DNA from: Hyphomicrobiales bacterium
GTDB taxonomy: Bacteria > Pseudomonadota > Alphaproteobacteria > Rhizobiales > JACESI01
NCBI GenBank assembly: GCA_039989895.1
Contig: JBDXGY010000002.1
Location: 1-64,000 of the forward strand
DNA: 64,000 nucleotides
Direction: 5' to 3'
Numbering within the stretch: position 1 is the first letter of the stretch; every line of letters starts with the position of its first letter. Positions 8,186-18,009 of the stretch are shown one piece after another. The notes beneath the pieces are model-generated. The model did not search any database and had not been told where the DNA came from. It worked only from the letters and a program-made list of their open reading frames with translations. The translations under genes and the position numbers were made by a program.

Positions 8186-10789
8186 TTACAAGTTCCTTAA
8201 CAAAGGAGCTGCTTTTTGGCCCAAAATGCGCCATGTGCCGATCAACCCGAGAGAAATACACAGTGTCAACGCAGTCAGCGCTGCAGAAAAAGCTGCTGAT
8301 GGAAGAAAAATAAAATCTCCGTCCATGATATTTTCAACGACGAACCATGACGCCAATGTACCGGACAATATGCCAAAAGTGGCTGTGATTGTACCCAATA
8401 GAGTGTATTGGATGAGATAGGCTTTGATGAGTTGTGCCCGCGTCGCACCCAGTGTTTTTAGAATAACCGCATCATAGATTTGTGTGCGGTGACCAGCTGC
8501 CAAAGCGCCTGCTAGCACTAAGATGGAAGATAAAAGAGTAACACCGGAGGCGCCTCTGATAGCCCAGGCCATTTGACCCACAACATCGGCCACGCGCTCT
8601 AATGCATCTTTTACTCGCACCATGGTGATGGTAGGGAACTGGGCAGCCACAGTTTTCATTAAGTTGAATTCTTTTTCAACGGTTCCGCCGTCTTCATAAG
8701 TGAGCGTTGCCAAATGGGAGTGAGGGGCATTGGCAAAAGTGTTGGGAGAGAACACCATCACGAAATTGATACCAAGCGACTGCCATTCAACTTTTCGGGT
8801 GCTTGCAAGAGTTGATGTTATTTCTCGGCCTAAAACATTGATGGTAATTTGATCGCCTATCTTTAAGCCAAAGTGGCGGGCGACCTCCTCATCAAAAGAA
8901 ACAAGTGATGGTCCCTCATGATCTTCGGCCCACCATTTCCCTTCATGCAGGATTGAGTTTTCTGGTATCGTCGCTGAATAAGTTATGCCGCGATCACCGC
9001 GCAGCGCCCATTGGCTTTCACTGGGCACTACCATGTCTGATGGTTTTTTGCCGTCAATCTCAACGAAAAACCCGCGCAGCATAGGGACGCGCTCCAGCTT
9101 TGCTCCTTTAGCATTGTCGCGTAGCAATGTTTCGAATTGACCAACTTCGTGGTTTTGAACATCGACAAAGAAGAAGCTCGGCGCTTCATCTGCAAGCGAT
9201 GAGGTGAGTTGGTTTCGCAAATTTCCATCGATTAAGGCGATGGAAACAAGCAAGGTCAGGCCGAGTCCAAGGGATAAAACAACCGAAGGGGTGATGGAGC
9301 CGGGGCGATGGATATTGCCGATGGCTAGCCGCCATTCGGTTGATTTGGCGTGTGGGAGCCGTTTGGCAATGCTCATGATGCCAATTGCAATTAGACGTAA
9401 AAGCCCGAAGGACACGGCGGTGCCGACAGAGAAATAGATTGCAATTTGCCGATTATCTGAAAGGCCAATAGCGAGAATGAAGAGGATTGCGATGCAACTT
9501 AAAAGCATTGCCAGATAAATGGGGCGCGGTAATCTGCGTCCACCTGCTTCATGATCGCGAAATAGTGCCGTTGGTGGAATGTCGCGTGCGCGGGCAAGGG
9601 GCCAAAGCGCAAAAACAAGGGCCATTAAATAGCCATAGAGCGCGGCCAATGCGAGGGCTGCTGGTTGCACGGTTGTGTCAATATCAACGGGCAATGTTTC
9701 GCGTAAATAGTAAGCGGCAATGGTTGGGATGAATGAGCCAAGCACCACACCGATTGCAATCGCGATGGAGGCAATTATCAAAATTTGAATGATGTAGATG
9801 GCAAAGACGAATTCGCCCGTGGCGCCAATGCTTTTGAAGGTTGCGATTACTTCTCTTTTGCTGTCGAGATAGGCCGTAACAGCATTGGCAACACCAACAC
9901 CGCCAACAATGAGCGCGGTTAAACCGACCAGTGTCAAAAATTGTGCAAACCGCTCGATGTTACGTGACAGTCCAGGGGATGCGTTGTCGCGGGAGCGTAC
10001 GCGCCAGCCCGCCTTTGGGAAGGCTTTTTGTGTTGCAATGCGGACATTTTCTACTTCCTCGCGTGAAATTGTTTCACCTAGCTTTATTTTATAATGCCAG
10101 CGAACAAGGCTTCCTGGCTGCACAAGATTGGAGGCGCGAAGAGCGGCTTGTGACACGATCAGGCGCGGGCCAAAGCCAACACTGCCTGCAAGTCTGTCCG
10201 GTTCGCTTTCAATCACATCGGTTATGATGAGATTGATATTGCCCAAATTGACTGTATCGCCCACTTTCAAATTAAGTCGAGCGAGAAGGCCGAGTTCGCC
10301 TACGCCGCCATAGGTTTTATCAGCTTTTGGTTTCAATGCATCTTGCAGGGACCCGCCGCTTTGTAGCTTCATCTCGCCATAAAGTGGATAAGCATTATCA
10401 ACACCTTTTAATTCAGCCAGGGTTTGATCTGACCCATCAGGTAGGCGAGCCATGGCTCGCATGGTGGCATTGACGGTGAGGGGGCCGAGGCTTTCAAGAT
10501 AGGCGCGTTCTTTTTCGTCGGCTTCTCGGTGAATCAGGGAAAAGCGTAAGTCTCCACCTAAGATGCTTTGTCCTTCTGACGAGATGCTTGAAACAAGAGA
10601 GGCTGAGAGCGCATTGACACCAGCAATGGCGGCAACACCAAGCGACAGGCAGGCAAGGAAAATCATAAATCCGCGTACACCCGCACGCATTTCACGAAGT
10701 GCAAAGGTGAAGGCAAGGCGAGCGAAATAAAGTGCCTTTGGTTTATGCTTTAAGGTTGATGAGGGATTGATAGCTGCAAGAGTGCTCAT
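8186..10789 (-). CDS. ABC transporter permease, FtsX-like (YbbP type)
   Basis: An 867-residue FtsX-superfamily permease of the YbbA-YbbP class. The layout is TM1 near residues 40-65, a periplasmic MacB-like region (about 65-260), a three-helix FtsX block (about 265-400), two central helices (about 410-450), a second TM near 490-510 with a second periplasmic region to about 735, and a second FtsX block at the C-terminus (about 745-850). Such permeases do not carry out classic transport but are thought to move lipids, lipoproteins or peptides or to signal across the envelope. It overlaps the ATPase gene by 4 bp (ATGA), showing translational coupling. In many bacteria this pair neighbours the TesA-type esterase, as here. 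Confidence 0.94.
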   Translation of the reverse strand: MSTLAAINPSSTLKHKPKALYFARLAFTFALREMRAGVRGFMIFLACLSLGVAAIAGVNALSASLVSSISSEGQSILGGDLRFSLIHREADEKERAYLESLGPLTVNATMRAMARLPDGSDQTLAELKGVDNAYPLYGEMKLQSGGSLQDALKPKADKTYGGVGELGLLARLNLKVGDTVNLGNINLIITDVIESEPDRLAGSVGFGPRLIVSQAALRASNLVQPGSLVRWHYKIKLGETISREEVENVRIATQKAFPKAGWRVRSRDNASPGLSRNIERFAQFLTLVGLTALIVGGVGVANAVTAYLDSKREVIATFKSIGATGEFVFAIYIIQILIIASIAIAIGVVLGSFIPTIAAYYLRETLPVDIDTTVQPAALALAALYGYLMALVFALWPLARARDIPPTALFRDHEAGGRRLPRPIYLAMLLSCIAILFILAIGLSDNRQIAIYFSVGTAVSFGLLRLIAIGIMSIAKRLPHAKSTEWRLAIGNIHRPGSITPSVVLSLGLGLTLLVSIALIDGNLRNQLTSSLADEAPSFFFVDVQNHEVGQFETLLRDNAKGAKLERVPMLRGFFVEIDGKKPSDMVVPSESQWALRGDRGITYSATIPENSILHEGKWWAEDHEGPSLVSFDEEVARHFGLKIGDQITINVLGREITSTLASTRKVEWQSLGINFVMVFSPNTFANAPHSHLATLTYEDGGTVEKEFNLMKTVAAQFPTITMVRVKDALERVADVVGQMAWAIRGASGVTLLSSILVLAGALAAGHRTQIYDAVILKTLGATRAQLIKAYLIQYTLLGTITATFGILSGTLASWFVVENIMDGDFIFLPSAAFSAALTALTLCISLGLIGTWRILGQKAAPLLRNL

Positions 10790-11526
10790 TCAGTTGCACT
10801 CGCAGGTTTTGCTATTCTGTTGAGAAGCGAAGGCGTGCCATCATTGGTGGCCTTAATCTCGCCGCTCCTGATTTCAATTGCCACATTACACCGGCTCGCA
10901 AGCTTCAGGTCATGGGTAACAAGCAGCAAGGTCATGCTGCGCTCTTCTTGTAATTTGAAGAGTAGATTGGTGATATCTTCGCCTGTGCCTTCATCCAGAT
11001 TGCCGGTTGGCTCGTCTGCAATCAGCACATCAGGTTTTGCGATCAAGGCGCGGGCGATGGCAACGCGCTGTTGTTCACCACCAGATAATTCACCTGGATA
11101 ATGGGTGAGGCGCTCGCCAAGCCCGACGGTGATCAGCTCTTCGCGAGCGCGCTCAAAAGCATTTGTAACGCCTGCAAGCTCTAGTGGAACGGCGACATTT
11201 TCGAGTGCTGTCATATTGGCAATGAGATGAAATGATTGGAAGACAATACCAACATGGCGGCCACGAAAGCGAGCAAGATCGTCCTCAGCCAATGCTGTGA
11301 GATTGTGACCGACCACATTCACGGTGCCAGAATCAGCCTTTTCTAAGCCGCTCATCACCATAAGAAGTGTTGATTTTCCAGAACCGGATGGCCCAACAAG
11401 ACCAACAGCAGAGCCACGTTCAATTTCAAGGCCGATGCCTTTTAAAATATGAACACGCCCCGCGCCCTCACCAAGGGAAAGATGGACATTATCGAGCTGG
11501 ATAATGGGAGATGTCGTATCGGGCAA
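10786..11526 (-). CDS. ABC transporter ATP-binding protein (YbbA type)
   Basis: A 246-residue nucleotide-binding subunit of the LolD/MacB-like class that powers the FtsX-like permease encoded directly downstream. Walker [11 protein letters not shown]-loop VFQSFHL, signature [15 protein letters not shown], Walker [13 protein letters not shown] and the H-loop VTHD are all intact, so it should be an active ATPase. The first gene of a two-gene operon, its stop overlaps the permease start. It is divergent from the esterase gene at 11609 with an 82 bp shared promoter region. Confidence 0.96.
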   Translation of the reverse strand: MPDTTSPIIQLDNVHLSLGEGAGRVHILKGIGLEIERGSAVGLVGPSGSGKSTLLMVMSGLEKADSGTVNVVGHNLTALAEDDLARFRGRHVGIVFQSFHLIANMTALENVAVPLELAGVTNAFERAREELITVGLGERLTHYPGELSGGEQQRVAIARALIAKPDVLIADEPTGNLDEGTGEDITNLLFKLQEERSMTLLLVTHDLKLASRCNVAIEIRSGEIKATNDGTPSLLNRIAKPASATE

Positions 11527-11608
11527 AGATAATTCCTCTATGAATGGATGACATTCAACCTATATAAGCAGAACATCATATTGTTTCACCCTATATGGGA
11601 TAAGTCGC

Positions 11609-12250
11609 ATGCGTTTACAGGCTCTTCGCCAAATTTTCATTTTGATTCTAATGATGGTTTCACCCTATTCGGTTACGTCTGCAATGGCTGAGCCGATCAA
11701 AATTGTGGCATTTGGGGATAGCTTGATGGCAGGCTTTGGTTTGTCTCCACAAGATGGCTTTACAGTGAAGCTTCAAACAACCCTTCAAGAGAGGGGCCAT
11801 GAGGTGTTGATTGTGAATGCCGGGGTTTCCGGTGACACCACAAGCAGTGGTCGTTCACGACTAGACTGGTCAGTTGGGCCGGATACGGATGCAGTTATTT
11901 TGGAGTTGGGTGCAAATGATATGTTGCGCGGCATTAAGGCTGATGCTGTTCGCGGTAATCTTGACGCGATTGTGAAGGCGCTTGAGGCGCGTAATATACC
12001 CGTTTTGATTGCCGGCATGCAAGCTGCACCAAACTTGGGCAAAGAGTATGTCAAGGCATTTAATGCGATCTATCGGGACCTTGCAACTCAATATGACATG
12101 CTGCTTTACCCCTTCTTTCTCGATGGCGTAGCAGGTAGTGCGGGCCTGAATCAGGCTGACGGGATTCATCCAACAGCAGCAGGCGTTGATGTGATTGTTG
12201 ATCGAATTTTGCCGAAGGTTGAAGAGTTGATTGCGGCAGTGAAGAAATAG
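11609..12250 (+). CDS. tesA: Periplasmic arylesterase / lysophospholipase L1-like SGNH hydrolase (TesA type)
   Basis: A 213-residue SGNH/GDSL hydrolase that cleaves acyl or aryl esters and probably lysophospholipids or acyl-thioesters in the periplasm. The N-terminal signal peptide runs to about residue 27 (TSAMA). Catalytic blocks are clear: block I VAFGDSLMAGFGL (nucleophile Ser), block II with GVSGDTT (Gly), block III ELGANDMLRG (Asn), and block V DGIHPTAAG (Asp and His). The pairing with the YbbA/YbbP transporter on the opposite strand matches a widespread arrangement. Its stop lies only a few bases from the convergent priA stop. Confidence 0.95.
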   Translation: MRLQALRQIFILILMMVSPYSVTSAMAEPIKIVAFGDSLMAGFGLSPQDGFTVKLQTTLQERGHEVLIVNAGVSGDTTSSGRSRLDWSVGPDTDAVILELGANDMLRGIKADAVRGNLDAIVKALEARNIPVLIAGMQAAPNLGKEYVKAFNAIYRDLATQYDMLLYPFFLDGVAGSAGLNQADGIHPTAAGVDVIVDRILPKVEELIAAVKK

Positions 12251-12253
12251 TTC

Positions 12254-14554
12254 TTACCAAAAGCTTTGAGGGTCCACATCAATTTGCAATTGAATGCTGC
12301 CGCGTTTTGGTTGTGTGATGGCTAGCCAATTTTGAATATAGGCCTGAATATCAAGCGTTTTAGGAGCCTGTATTAATAGGCGTACACGATGGCGGCCGCG
12401 AACGACAGCAAGAGGTGCTTCTGAGGGGCCAAGTACCATTATGCGCGGATCGCTTGGGGCATTGGCGCGAAGATGTTGCCCGTATTTTACGGCTGTGGCT
12501 TTGTCGTTTGCGGAAATAATAAAAGAGACCAGTCGCCCATAGGGAGGTAAGCCTGCTTGTTTTCTTTGCTCGGCTTCTGTCCGATAAAAAGCATCACGAT
12601 CTCCAGCGAGTATAGCCTTTATCACCACATGATCTGGGGCGTAGGTTTGTAAGAAAGCCTCTGATTTGCCGCCTGCTCGCCCTGCACGACCCGTTACCTG
12701 AGAGAGCATTTGAAAGGTGCGTTCCGCTGCTCGCATGTCGCCATGGGAAAGGCCGAGATCTGCATCGACCACGCCGATGAGTGAAAGCTTTGGAAAATTA
12801 TGCCCCTTGGCGACCAATTGCGTGCCTATAATGATATCTGCCTCACCGCGTTCAATCGCCGCAAGCTCTTGTTTTAATAACTTGGTGCTTGAGAACATAT
12901 CTGACGAGAGAACGATCGCACGTGCATCAGGAAAAAGCTCCATGACCTCTTCATGGATACGTTCCACGCCAGGGCCACAGGCAACCAGTGTGTCTTCACC
13001 GTCGCAGTTTGGGCATTTTTTTGGCGTGCGTCTGTAATACCCACAGTGATGGCATTCAATTGTTTGTCTGGCGCGATGTTCCACAAGCCAACTCGAGCAA
13101 TCGGGGCATTGAAACCGAAACCCGCATTGGCGACACAATGTCAGCGGTGCATAGCCACGACGATTTAAGAATAATAGTGATTGGCGCTTTTGATCGAGCG
13201 TATCACGCATGGCGGCTATTAGATCAGGGGCAAGCCACGAGCCCTTTTCAGGGCCGTTTGCACGCATGTCGATGGCTTTGAGATCAGGCAGCTGTGCATC
13301 AGCAATGCGGCCGGGCAAGGTGACGCGGTTATAGCGACCTTCAACTGCGTTGATGAAACTTTCAAGAGAAGGCGTGGCAGAAGCGAGAAGAACAGGGAAA
13401 TTACCAAGATGACCACGCACCACCGCCATATCACGGGCATTATAAATAGCGCGATCTTCCTGTTTATAAGCCATGTCATGTTCTTCATCGACGACGATGA
13501 GGCCGAGATTTTGATAAGGCAAAAACAACGATGAACGTGCGCCAATGATCACTTTAACATCGCCTGATGCAACGCCGCGCCAAACCCGCTCGCGTCGCTT
13601 TGAGGTTATGTCTGAATGCCATTCTGTCGGTCGGGCTCCAAAGCGCGATGCAAAGCGATCAAGGAAGGCGGCGGTGAGGGAGATTTCAGGTACAAGGATG
13701 AGCGCTTGTTTTCCAGCACGTAGCGTTTCGGCAATGGCTTCGAAATAGACTTCTGTTTTGCCTGAACCAGTGACGCCATCAATTAAATTAACGGAATATT
13801 TGTCTGCTTCTACGGCTGTGCGTAAAAATGCGGCGGCTTTCGCTTGACCCTCAAAAAGGGCAACTGGATGATGATCAGGGTCAAGAGGATCAGCGATAGA
13901 GCGCGGCGGTAAAGTGATACGCTCCAGGGCGCCCGACTTAATAAGCCCGTCAATCACGCTTGTTGTCACGCCAGCCGCTTTTGCCAGCTCTGATTTGGAC
14001 CAGCCGGCTGCATCTTCAGCTACGTCAAGCACCTTGGTGCGTGCAGAGGTGATGCGTTCTAAGGGCTGCCCGGTTGTACGAACGCCGGTCACTGGTTTTT
14101 CTGGCTCCATGACACTTGCAACTGGTGTCACCATACGGGCAATGAGGCCGGGGCTTGTCATCGTGTAGCGGGCAACCCAGTCGATAAAGCGGCGGATATC
14201 GTGGTTGATGGGTGGGCCGTCATAAACTTGTTGGATGGCGCGTAGTTTTTCTGGGTTTATATCCTCATCACTTTCACCGTCCCACACGATACCGATGACA
14301 GAGCGCGAGCCAAGCGGAACACGCACAATCGAGCCCGGCATCACTTGATCACCCTCTCCGACTATATAAGAATAGGGGCGGCTTGTTGGCACAGGCACAA
14401 GCACAGGAACGATGGCACCAGCAATTTTTGGAAGATGAGAATGATCTTCTGGATCATTCTTTGTGATTTCAGGTGCAAGCGATTGAGCGCTTTCATCCTC
14501 GAAAAAACCGAGAAGACCGTCTGATAAACCTGTTTTTGGTGTTGAAGAAGTCAT
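12254..14554 (-). CDS. priA: Primosomal replication helicase PriA
   Basis: A 766-residue superfamily 2 helicase that reloads the replisome at stalled forks. After a poorly conserved N-terminal leader of about 45 residues comes the 3'-DNA-binding domain (VLVPVPTSRPYSYIV, VPLGSRSVIGIVW), then the helicase core with Walker A GVTGSGKT, motif II VVDEEHDMAYKQE, motif III LLASATPS and motif VI QVTGRAGRA. Zinc-binding cysteines are intact: CRQCGFRFQCPDC and CHHCGYYRRTPKKCPNC. The extra N-terminal residues make it slightly longer than the E. coli enzyme. It is monocistronic, convergent with tesA and divergent from the aldolase gene. Confidence 0.97.
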   Translation of the reverse strand: MTSSTPKTGLSDGLLGFFEDESAQSLAPEITKNDPEDHSHLPKIAGAIVPVLVPVPTSRPYSYIVGEGDQVMPGSIVRVPLGSRSVIGIVWDGESDEDINPEKLRAIQQVYDGPPINHDIRRFIDWVARYTMTSPGLIARMVTPVASVMEPEKPVTGVRTTGQPLERITSARTKVLDVAEDAAGWSKSELAKAAGVTTSVIDGLIKSGALERITLPPRSIADPLDPDHHPVALFEGQAKAAAFLRTAVEADKYSVNLIDGVTGSGKTEVYFEAIAETLRAGKQALILVPEISLTAAFLDRFASRFGARPTEWHSDITSKRRERVWRGVASGDVKVIIGARSSLFLPYQNLGLIVVDEEHDMAYKQEDRAIYNARDMAVVRGHLGNFPVLLASATPSLESFINAVEGRYNRVTLPGRIADAQLPDLKAIDMRANGPEKGSWLAPDLIAAMRDTLDQKRQSLLFLNRRGYAPLTLCRQCGFRFQCPDCSSWLVEHRARQTIECHHCGYYRRTPKKCPNCDGEDTLVACGPGVERIHEEVMELFPDARAIVLSSDMFSSTKLLKQELAAIERGEADIIIGTQLVAKGHNFPKLSLIGVVDADLGLSHGDMRAAERTFQMLSQVTGRAGRAGGKSEAFLQTYAPDHVVIKAILAGDRDAFYRTEAEQRKQAGLPPYGRLVSFIISANDKATAVKYGQHLRANAPSDPRIMVLGPSEAPLAVVRGRHRVRLLIQAPKTLDIQAYIQNWLAITQPKRGSIQLQIDVDPQSFW

Positions 14555-14670
14555 TTTTTGTGTGCGTTTCGATTCTTTTGCGCGACTGTAGCAAAAGCGC
14601 CGTGCATTTTCTTGCTTAATCAGCTATCCATGCGCCAAAATGGAAACCCAATCAACTAAGAGGCTAAATT

Positions 14671-15324
14671 ATGAAGTTTTTCGTAGATACTGCTGATGTG
14701 GCTGAGATCAAAGAATTGGAGTCAACGGGCCTCATTGACGGCGTGACAACCAATCCATCTCTTATTCTGAAATCTGGTCGCGATATCAAGGAAGTGCTTG
14801 CTGAAATCTGTGCGGCTGTTGATGGTCCGGTTTCGGGCGAAGTGGTGGCGATGGAAGCGGATGCAATGATAAAAGAAGGCAAACTTCTGGCTGAGATTGC
14901 TGATAATATTTGCATCAAATTGCCCTTGACAATGGAAGGCCTAAAAGCCTGTAAGTCATTGACTGATGATGGCTATAAAACAAATGTCACGCTTTGTTTT
15001 TCGGCTAATCAGGCGCTTCTGGCTGCCAAAGCTGGTGCAACTTTTATATCACCGTTCATTGGGCGGCTTGATGATATGGCGATTGATGGCATGGAGCTGA
15101 TTGAAGATATCCGCACCATCTATGACAACTATGGTTTCAAGACTGAAATTCTGGCAGCCAGCATTCGCACCGTCAATCATGTTAAAGAAGCAGCTCTTGC
15201 AGGTGCGGATGTTTCAACTGTCCCGCCAGCAACATTAAAAGCTTTGGTAAAACATCCACTGACTGATAAAGGCCTTGAGGCATTCATGGCTGATTGGGCT
15301 AAAACCGGACAATCAATCGCATAA
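14671..15324 (+). CDS. fsa: Fructose-6-phosphate aldolase / transaldolase-like protein
   Basis: A 217-residue member of the short transaldolase (TalC/FSA/MipB) subfamily, which forms a Schiff base with dihydroxyacetone or sedoheptulose-type sugars. Signature pieces are [36 protein letters not shown] with the catalytic lysine, [28 protein letters not shown] and [13 protein letters not shown]. Whether it acts as aldolase or as transaldolase cannot be decided by eye; many alphaproteobacterial genomes annotate it as probable transaldolase. The start follows a good AAGAGG site. The stop is 8 bp from the convergent metZ stop. Confidence 0.94.
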   Translation: MKFFVDTADVAEIKELESTGLIDGVTTNPSLILKSGRDIKEVLAEICAAVDGPVSGEVVAMEADAMIKEGKLLAEIADNICIKLPLTMEGLKACKSLTDDGYKTNVTLCFSANQALLAAKAGATFISPFIGRLDDMAIDGMELIEDIRTIYDNYGFKTEILAASIRTVNHVKEAALAGADVSTVPPATLKALVKHPLTDKGLEAFMADWAKTGQSIA

Positions 15325-15332
15325 ATTCAAGC

Positions 15333-16538
15333 TTATGCGTTTTGTGCGGCATCCAGTGCGCGGGTTAAATCACGCGCCAGATCCTCACATGATTCCAGCC
15401 CGACAGAAAAACGGATCAGCCCATCAGTGATGCCAAGCTCTGCTTTGTCTTCGTCGCTCAGGCGTTGGTGGGTTGTTGTTGCGGGATGAGTAACAAGACT
15501 TTTAGAATCGCCAAGGTTATTTGAGATTTTGATAACTTCAAGCGTGTTGCAAAAGGCAAATGCCGCGTCTTTGCCGCCGAGCAATTCAAGTGCCAGCATA
15601 GTGGAGCCGGCTTTCATTTGTTTTTTAATCAGTTCGCGTTGCGGGTGTGTGTCCGAACCTGGGTAAATTAGGTTTTTTAAGGCTTTGTGATCGCTTAACA
15701 CATCATAGAGTTTACCCGCTGTTTCCGTCTGGCGTTCAACCCGAAGAGGCAGGGTCTCAAGACCTTTTAGCAATACCCATGCGTTGAAAGGGCTCATGCT
15801 CGGTCCAGTGTGTTTGTTATAGGCAAAGACTTCTTCAATATAATCTTCTTCGCCTAGTATAATACCGCCAAGACAACGGCCCTGGCCATCAATGTGTTTG
15901 GTGGCAGAATAGATTACTACATCGGCACCGAAATCAGTCGGGCGCTGCCATAAAGGGGTGGCAAATACATTATCAATAATCACTTTTGCACCCACTGCAT
16001 GGGCCAGCTTTGAAACGGTTTCAATATCTATGATATCAAGGGTTGGATTGGTGGGGGATTCGAAAAAACAAGCCTTTGTATTGGGTGTTATCGCGGCTTC
16101 CCATTGTTCGTTCTTGGTGCCGTCGATGAGAGTTGTCTCAATCCCGAAACGGGGTGCCAGCTCTTCAACGATATAGCGGCAGGAGCCGAATAAGGCTTTT
16201 GCAGCAACAATGTGATCTCCAGCTTTCAGGAAGCTCATCAGCGATGAATGTACGGCGGCCATCCCGCTGGCCGTGGCCATGGCGGCGGGCGTGCCTTCGA
16301 GTAGTTTCATACGATCTTCAAACATGGCAACTGTTGGATTGGCATAACGAGAATAAACAAAACCATCGTCTTCGCCACTAAAGCGCGCCTCGGCTGCTTC
16401 TGCATTATCGTATGCAAAGCCCTGTGTTAGATAGAGCGCTTCACTCATCTCACCAAAGCTTGAGCGTACTGTGCCGCCGTGGACGAGATTAGTGGCGATA
16501 TCGAATTCTGTTTTATTCTTTGAACCTGAAGTGGTCAT
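15333..16538 (-). CDS. metZ: O-succinylhomoserine sulfhydrylase MetZ
   Basis: A 401-residue PLP enzyme of the Cys/Met metabolism family that makes homocysteine directly from O-succinylhomoserine and sulfide, in the methionine pathway. The cystathionine-synthase fold signatures are present: YSRYANPTVAMFE, ATASGMAAVHSSL, NPTLDIIDI, VIIDNVFATPLWQRP and the PLP lysine in YSATKHIDGQGRCLGG. An open frame extends ten codons further to 16568, but the ATG at 16538 is the likely start: it has GAGGA ten bases upstream and lies after the terminator hairpin, inside which the longer version would begin. Expression is expected to be shut down by S-adenosylmethionine via the SAM-II aptamer upstream. Confidence 0.96.
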   Translation of the reverse strand: MTTSGSKNKTEFDIATNLVHGGTVRSSFGEMSEALYLTQGFAYDNAEAAEARFSGEDDGFVYSRYANPTVAMFEDRMKLLEGTPAAMATASGMAAVHSSLMSFLKAGDHIVAAKALFGSCRYIVEELAPRFGIETTLIDGTKNEQWEAAITPNTKACFFESPTNPTLDIIDIETVSKLAHAVGAKVIIDNVFATPLWQRPTDFGADVVIYSATKHIDGQGRCLGGIILGEEDYIEEVFAYNKHTGPSMSPFNAWVLLKGLETLPLRVERQTETAGKLYDVLSDHKALKNLIYPGSDTHPQRELIKKQMKAGSTMLALELLGGKDAAFAFCNTLEVIKISNNLGDSKSLVTHPATTTHQRLSDEDKAELGITDGLIRFSVGLESCEDLARDLTRALDAAQNA

Positions 16539-16553
16539 TTTTAAATCCTCAAC

Positions 16554-16579
16554 AAAAAACCCGACCAAAGCTGGCCGGG
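16554..16579 (-). terminator. Terminator between SAM-II aptamer and metZ
   Basis: On the minus strand CCCGGCC-AGCTTT-GGTCGGG (one G-U pair) is followed by six T. It lies in the metZ leader, between the SAM-II aptamer and the start codon, where it could serve as the expression platform. Confidence 0.85.
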
Positions 16580-16596
16580 CTGTCCCGTTCCAACCG

Positions 16597-16648
16597 TTTA
16601 GCTGTTTATTTTACGTGGCCGCAAGCTGGTCGCTCAAATCACCACGGG
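16597..16648 (-). promoter_or_regulatory. SAM-II riboswitch
   Basis: The minus strand reads CCGTGGTGATTTGAGCGACC, then AGCTTGCGGCCACGTAAAAT and AAACAGCTAAA. This follows the SAM-II (metA/SAM-alpha) consensus closely: the P1 stem CGTGG/CCACG, the GTGATTTG segment, GCTTGC, the A-rich joining segment and the terminal GCTAAA that forms the pseudoknot. SAM-II aptamers bind S-adenosylmethionine and repress methionine synthesis genes in alphaproteobacteria, which fits metZ. Confidence 0.93.
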
Positions 16649-16657
16649 ATAAGCACG

Positions 16658-16686
16658 GTGATACGCCCATTTGATCTTGGCGTCAA
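16658..16686 (-). promoter_or_regulatory. Candidate metZ promoter
   Basis: On the minus strand TTGACG (plus 16681-16686) and TATCAC (plus 16658-16663) are spaced 17 bp apart. The start would fall just before the SAM-II aptamer, as expected for the riboswitch transcript. Confidence 0.5.
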
Positions 16687-16784
16687 TTCACGTGTTGTTT
16701 AGTGATAAAAGAATAATAAAATGTTGGAGACCTGTGTGTTTTTGACAATATATCAAAATATGACGGGATGCGGAGCTTGTGGTT

Positions 16785-17900
16785 ATGAACGCGCTTAAGA
16801 CGGATGGTGCACAGGGTATTTTGGCCGCTCATCATATTGCCGATTTGGTGGATGAAGATGTTATTCGTATCGCGCGCCCGTTGGATGAAGATCAGATACA
16901 GCCTGCGAGCCTTGACTTGCGATTGGGTGAAACTGCCTATCGAGTGCGGGCGAGCTTTTTGCCTGGCCCTGAACGTCTAGTTTCAGACCGCCTGAACAGC
17001 GTGAAGCTGCATGAAATTGATCTTGTGCCAGGTGCGGTACTTGAAGTGGGTTGTGTCTATATTATTCCTCTACTCGAAAGCCTTCGCTTGCCAAAGGGTT
17101 TGTCCGCCTCTGCTAACCCTAAAAGTTCAACTGGCAGACTGGATGTTTTTACACGGGTGATCACTGACCGTGCGCGCGAATTTGATCAGGTGCCGGATGG
17201 CTATGAAGGACCACTTTACCTTGAGGTCAGTCCACGGACATTTCCGGTTGTTGTGCGTACTGGTTCACGGTTAAGCCAGATTAGATTTCGTCTTGGTAAT
17301 ACGCTGCTGAGTGATGAGGCCTTGGCCGATCTTGATAGAAACCAGACGCTGGTAGCCTCGGCTGATCCCTATATAGCAAACGGCATTTCTCTTTCGATCA
17401 ATCTTGAAGGCGATAAAGACGGACTGGTTGGTTATCGCGGTAAACGCCATACGGGCGTAATTGATATGGATAAAAAAGCGCAGCATGATGTGCGCAATTT
17501 TTGGGAGCCGATTTATACCCATGGGTCAGGGCCGGAAGCTGGCTCAATCGTGCTTGATCCCGACCAGTTTTATATTTTGGTCTCCAATGAAGCGGTTCAT
17601 GTACCGCCGGATTATGCGGCTGAAATGGTGCCGTTTGACCCTTTGGTCGGTGAGTTTCGGGTGCATTATGCTGGTTTCTTTGATCCAGGTTTTGGGCATT
17701 CGGGCGCTGGTGGCACTGGTAGCCGCGCGGTTTTAGAGGTGCGCAGCCATGAAGTGCCATTCATTTTGGAGCACGGGCAAACAATTGGACGTCTTGTTTA
17801 TGAGCAAATGTTAGAGCGCCCTAAAACGCTTTACGGTGAAATTTCAACATCGAATTATCAAGGCCAAGGCTTGAAGCTTTCTAAGCATTTTCGGGTCTGA
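16785..17900 (+). CDS. dcd: 2'-deoxycytidine 5'-triphosphate deaminase, long form
   Basis: A 371-residue dCTP deaminase that supplies dUTP for thymidylate synthesis. It is about twice as long as the E. coli Dcd because it contains tandem dUTPase-like halves, the long form of many alphaproteobacteria. The N-half shows QPASLDLRLGETAYRV and NPKSSTGRLDVFTRVITD, then the PLYLEVSPRTFPVVVRTG substrate strand; the C-half has a second barrel with PPDYAAEMVPFDPLVGEFRVHYAGFFDPGFG and ILEHGQTIGRLVYE. ATG 16785 is preferred over GTG 16779 since GGAG lies nine bases before it. A perfect hairpin follows the stop. Confidence 0.94.
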   Translation: MNALKTDGAQGILAAHHIADLVDEDVIRIARPLDEDQIQPASLDLRLGETAYRVRASFLPGPERLVSDRLNSVKLHEIDLVPGAVLEVGCVYIIPLLESLRLPKGLSASANPKSSTGRLDVFTRVITDRAREFDQVPDGYEGPLYLEVSPRTFPVVVRTGSRLSQIRFRLGNTLLSDEALADLDRNQTLVASADPYIANGISLSINLEGDKDGLVGYRGKRHTGVIDMDKKAQHDVRNFWEPIYTHGSGPEAGSIVLDPDQFYILVSNEAVHVPPDYAAEMVPFDPLVGEFRVHYAGFFDPGFGHSGAGGTGSRAVLEVRSHEVPFILEHGQTIGRLVYEQMLERPKTLYGEISTSNYQGQGLKLSKHFRV

Positions 17901-17911
17901 GATACTGGCTT

Positions 17912-17941
17912 GTGGTGCACAAGATGTACGCTGTGCACCAC
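17912..17941 (+). terminator. Perfect hairpin after dcd
   Basis: A 10-bp perfect inverted repeat GTGGTGCACA/TGTGCACCAC with a 10-base loop sits 12 bp after the dcd stop. There is no T-tract, so it may act as a weak terminator or an mRNA 3'-end stabiliser rather than as a classical terminator. Confidence 0.5.
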
Positions 17942-18009
17942 GAATATGTTATTTGCAATTGTTGGCTGGGATGCAAACTATCGTTTCATTGATAAAACGA
18001 GGGCTTCTT

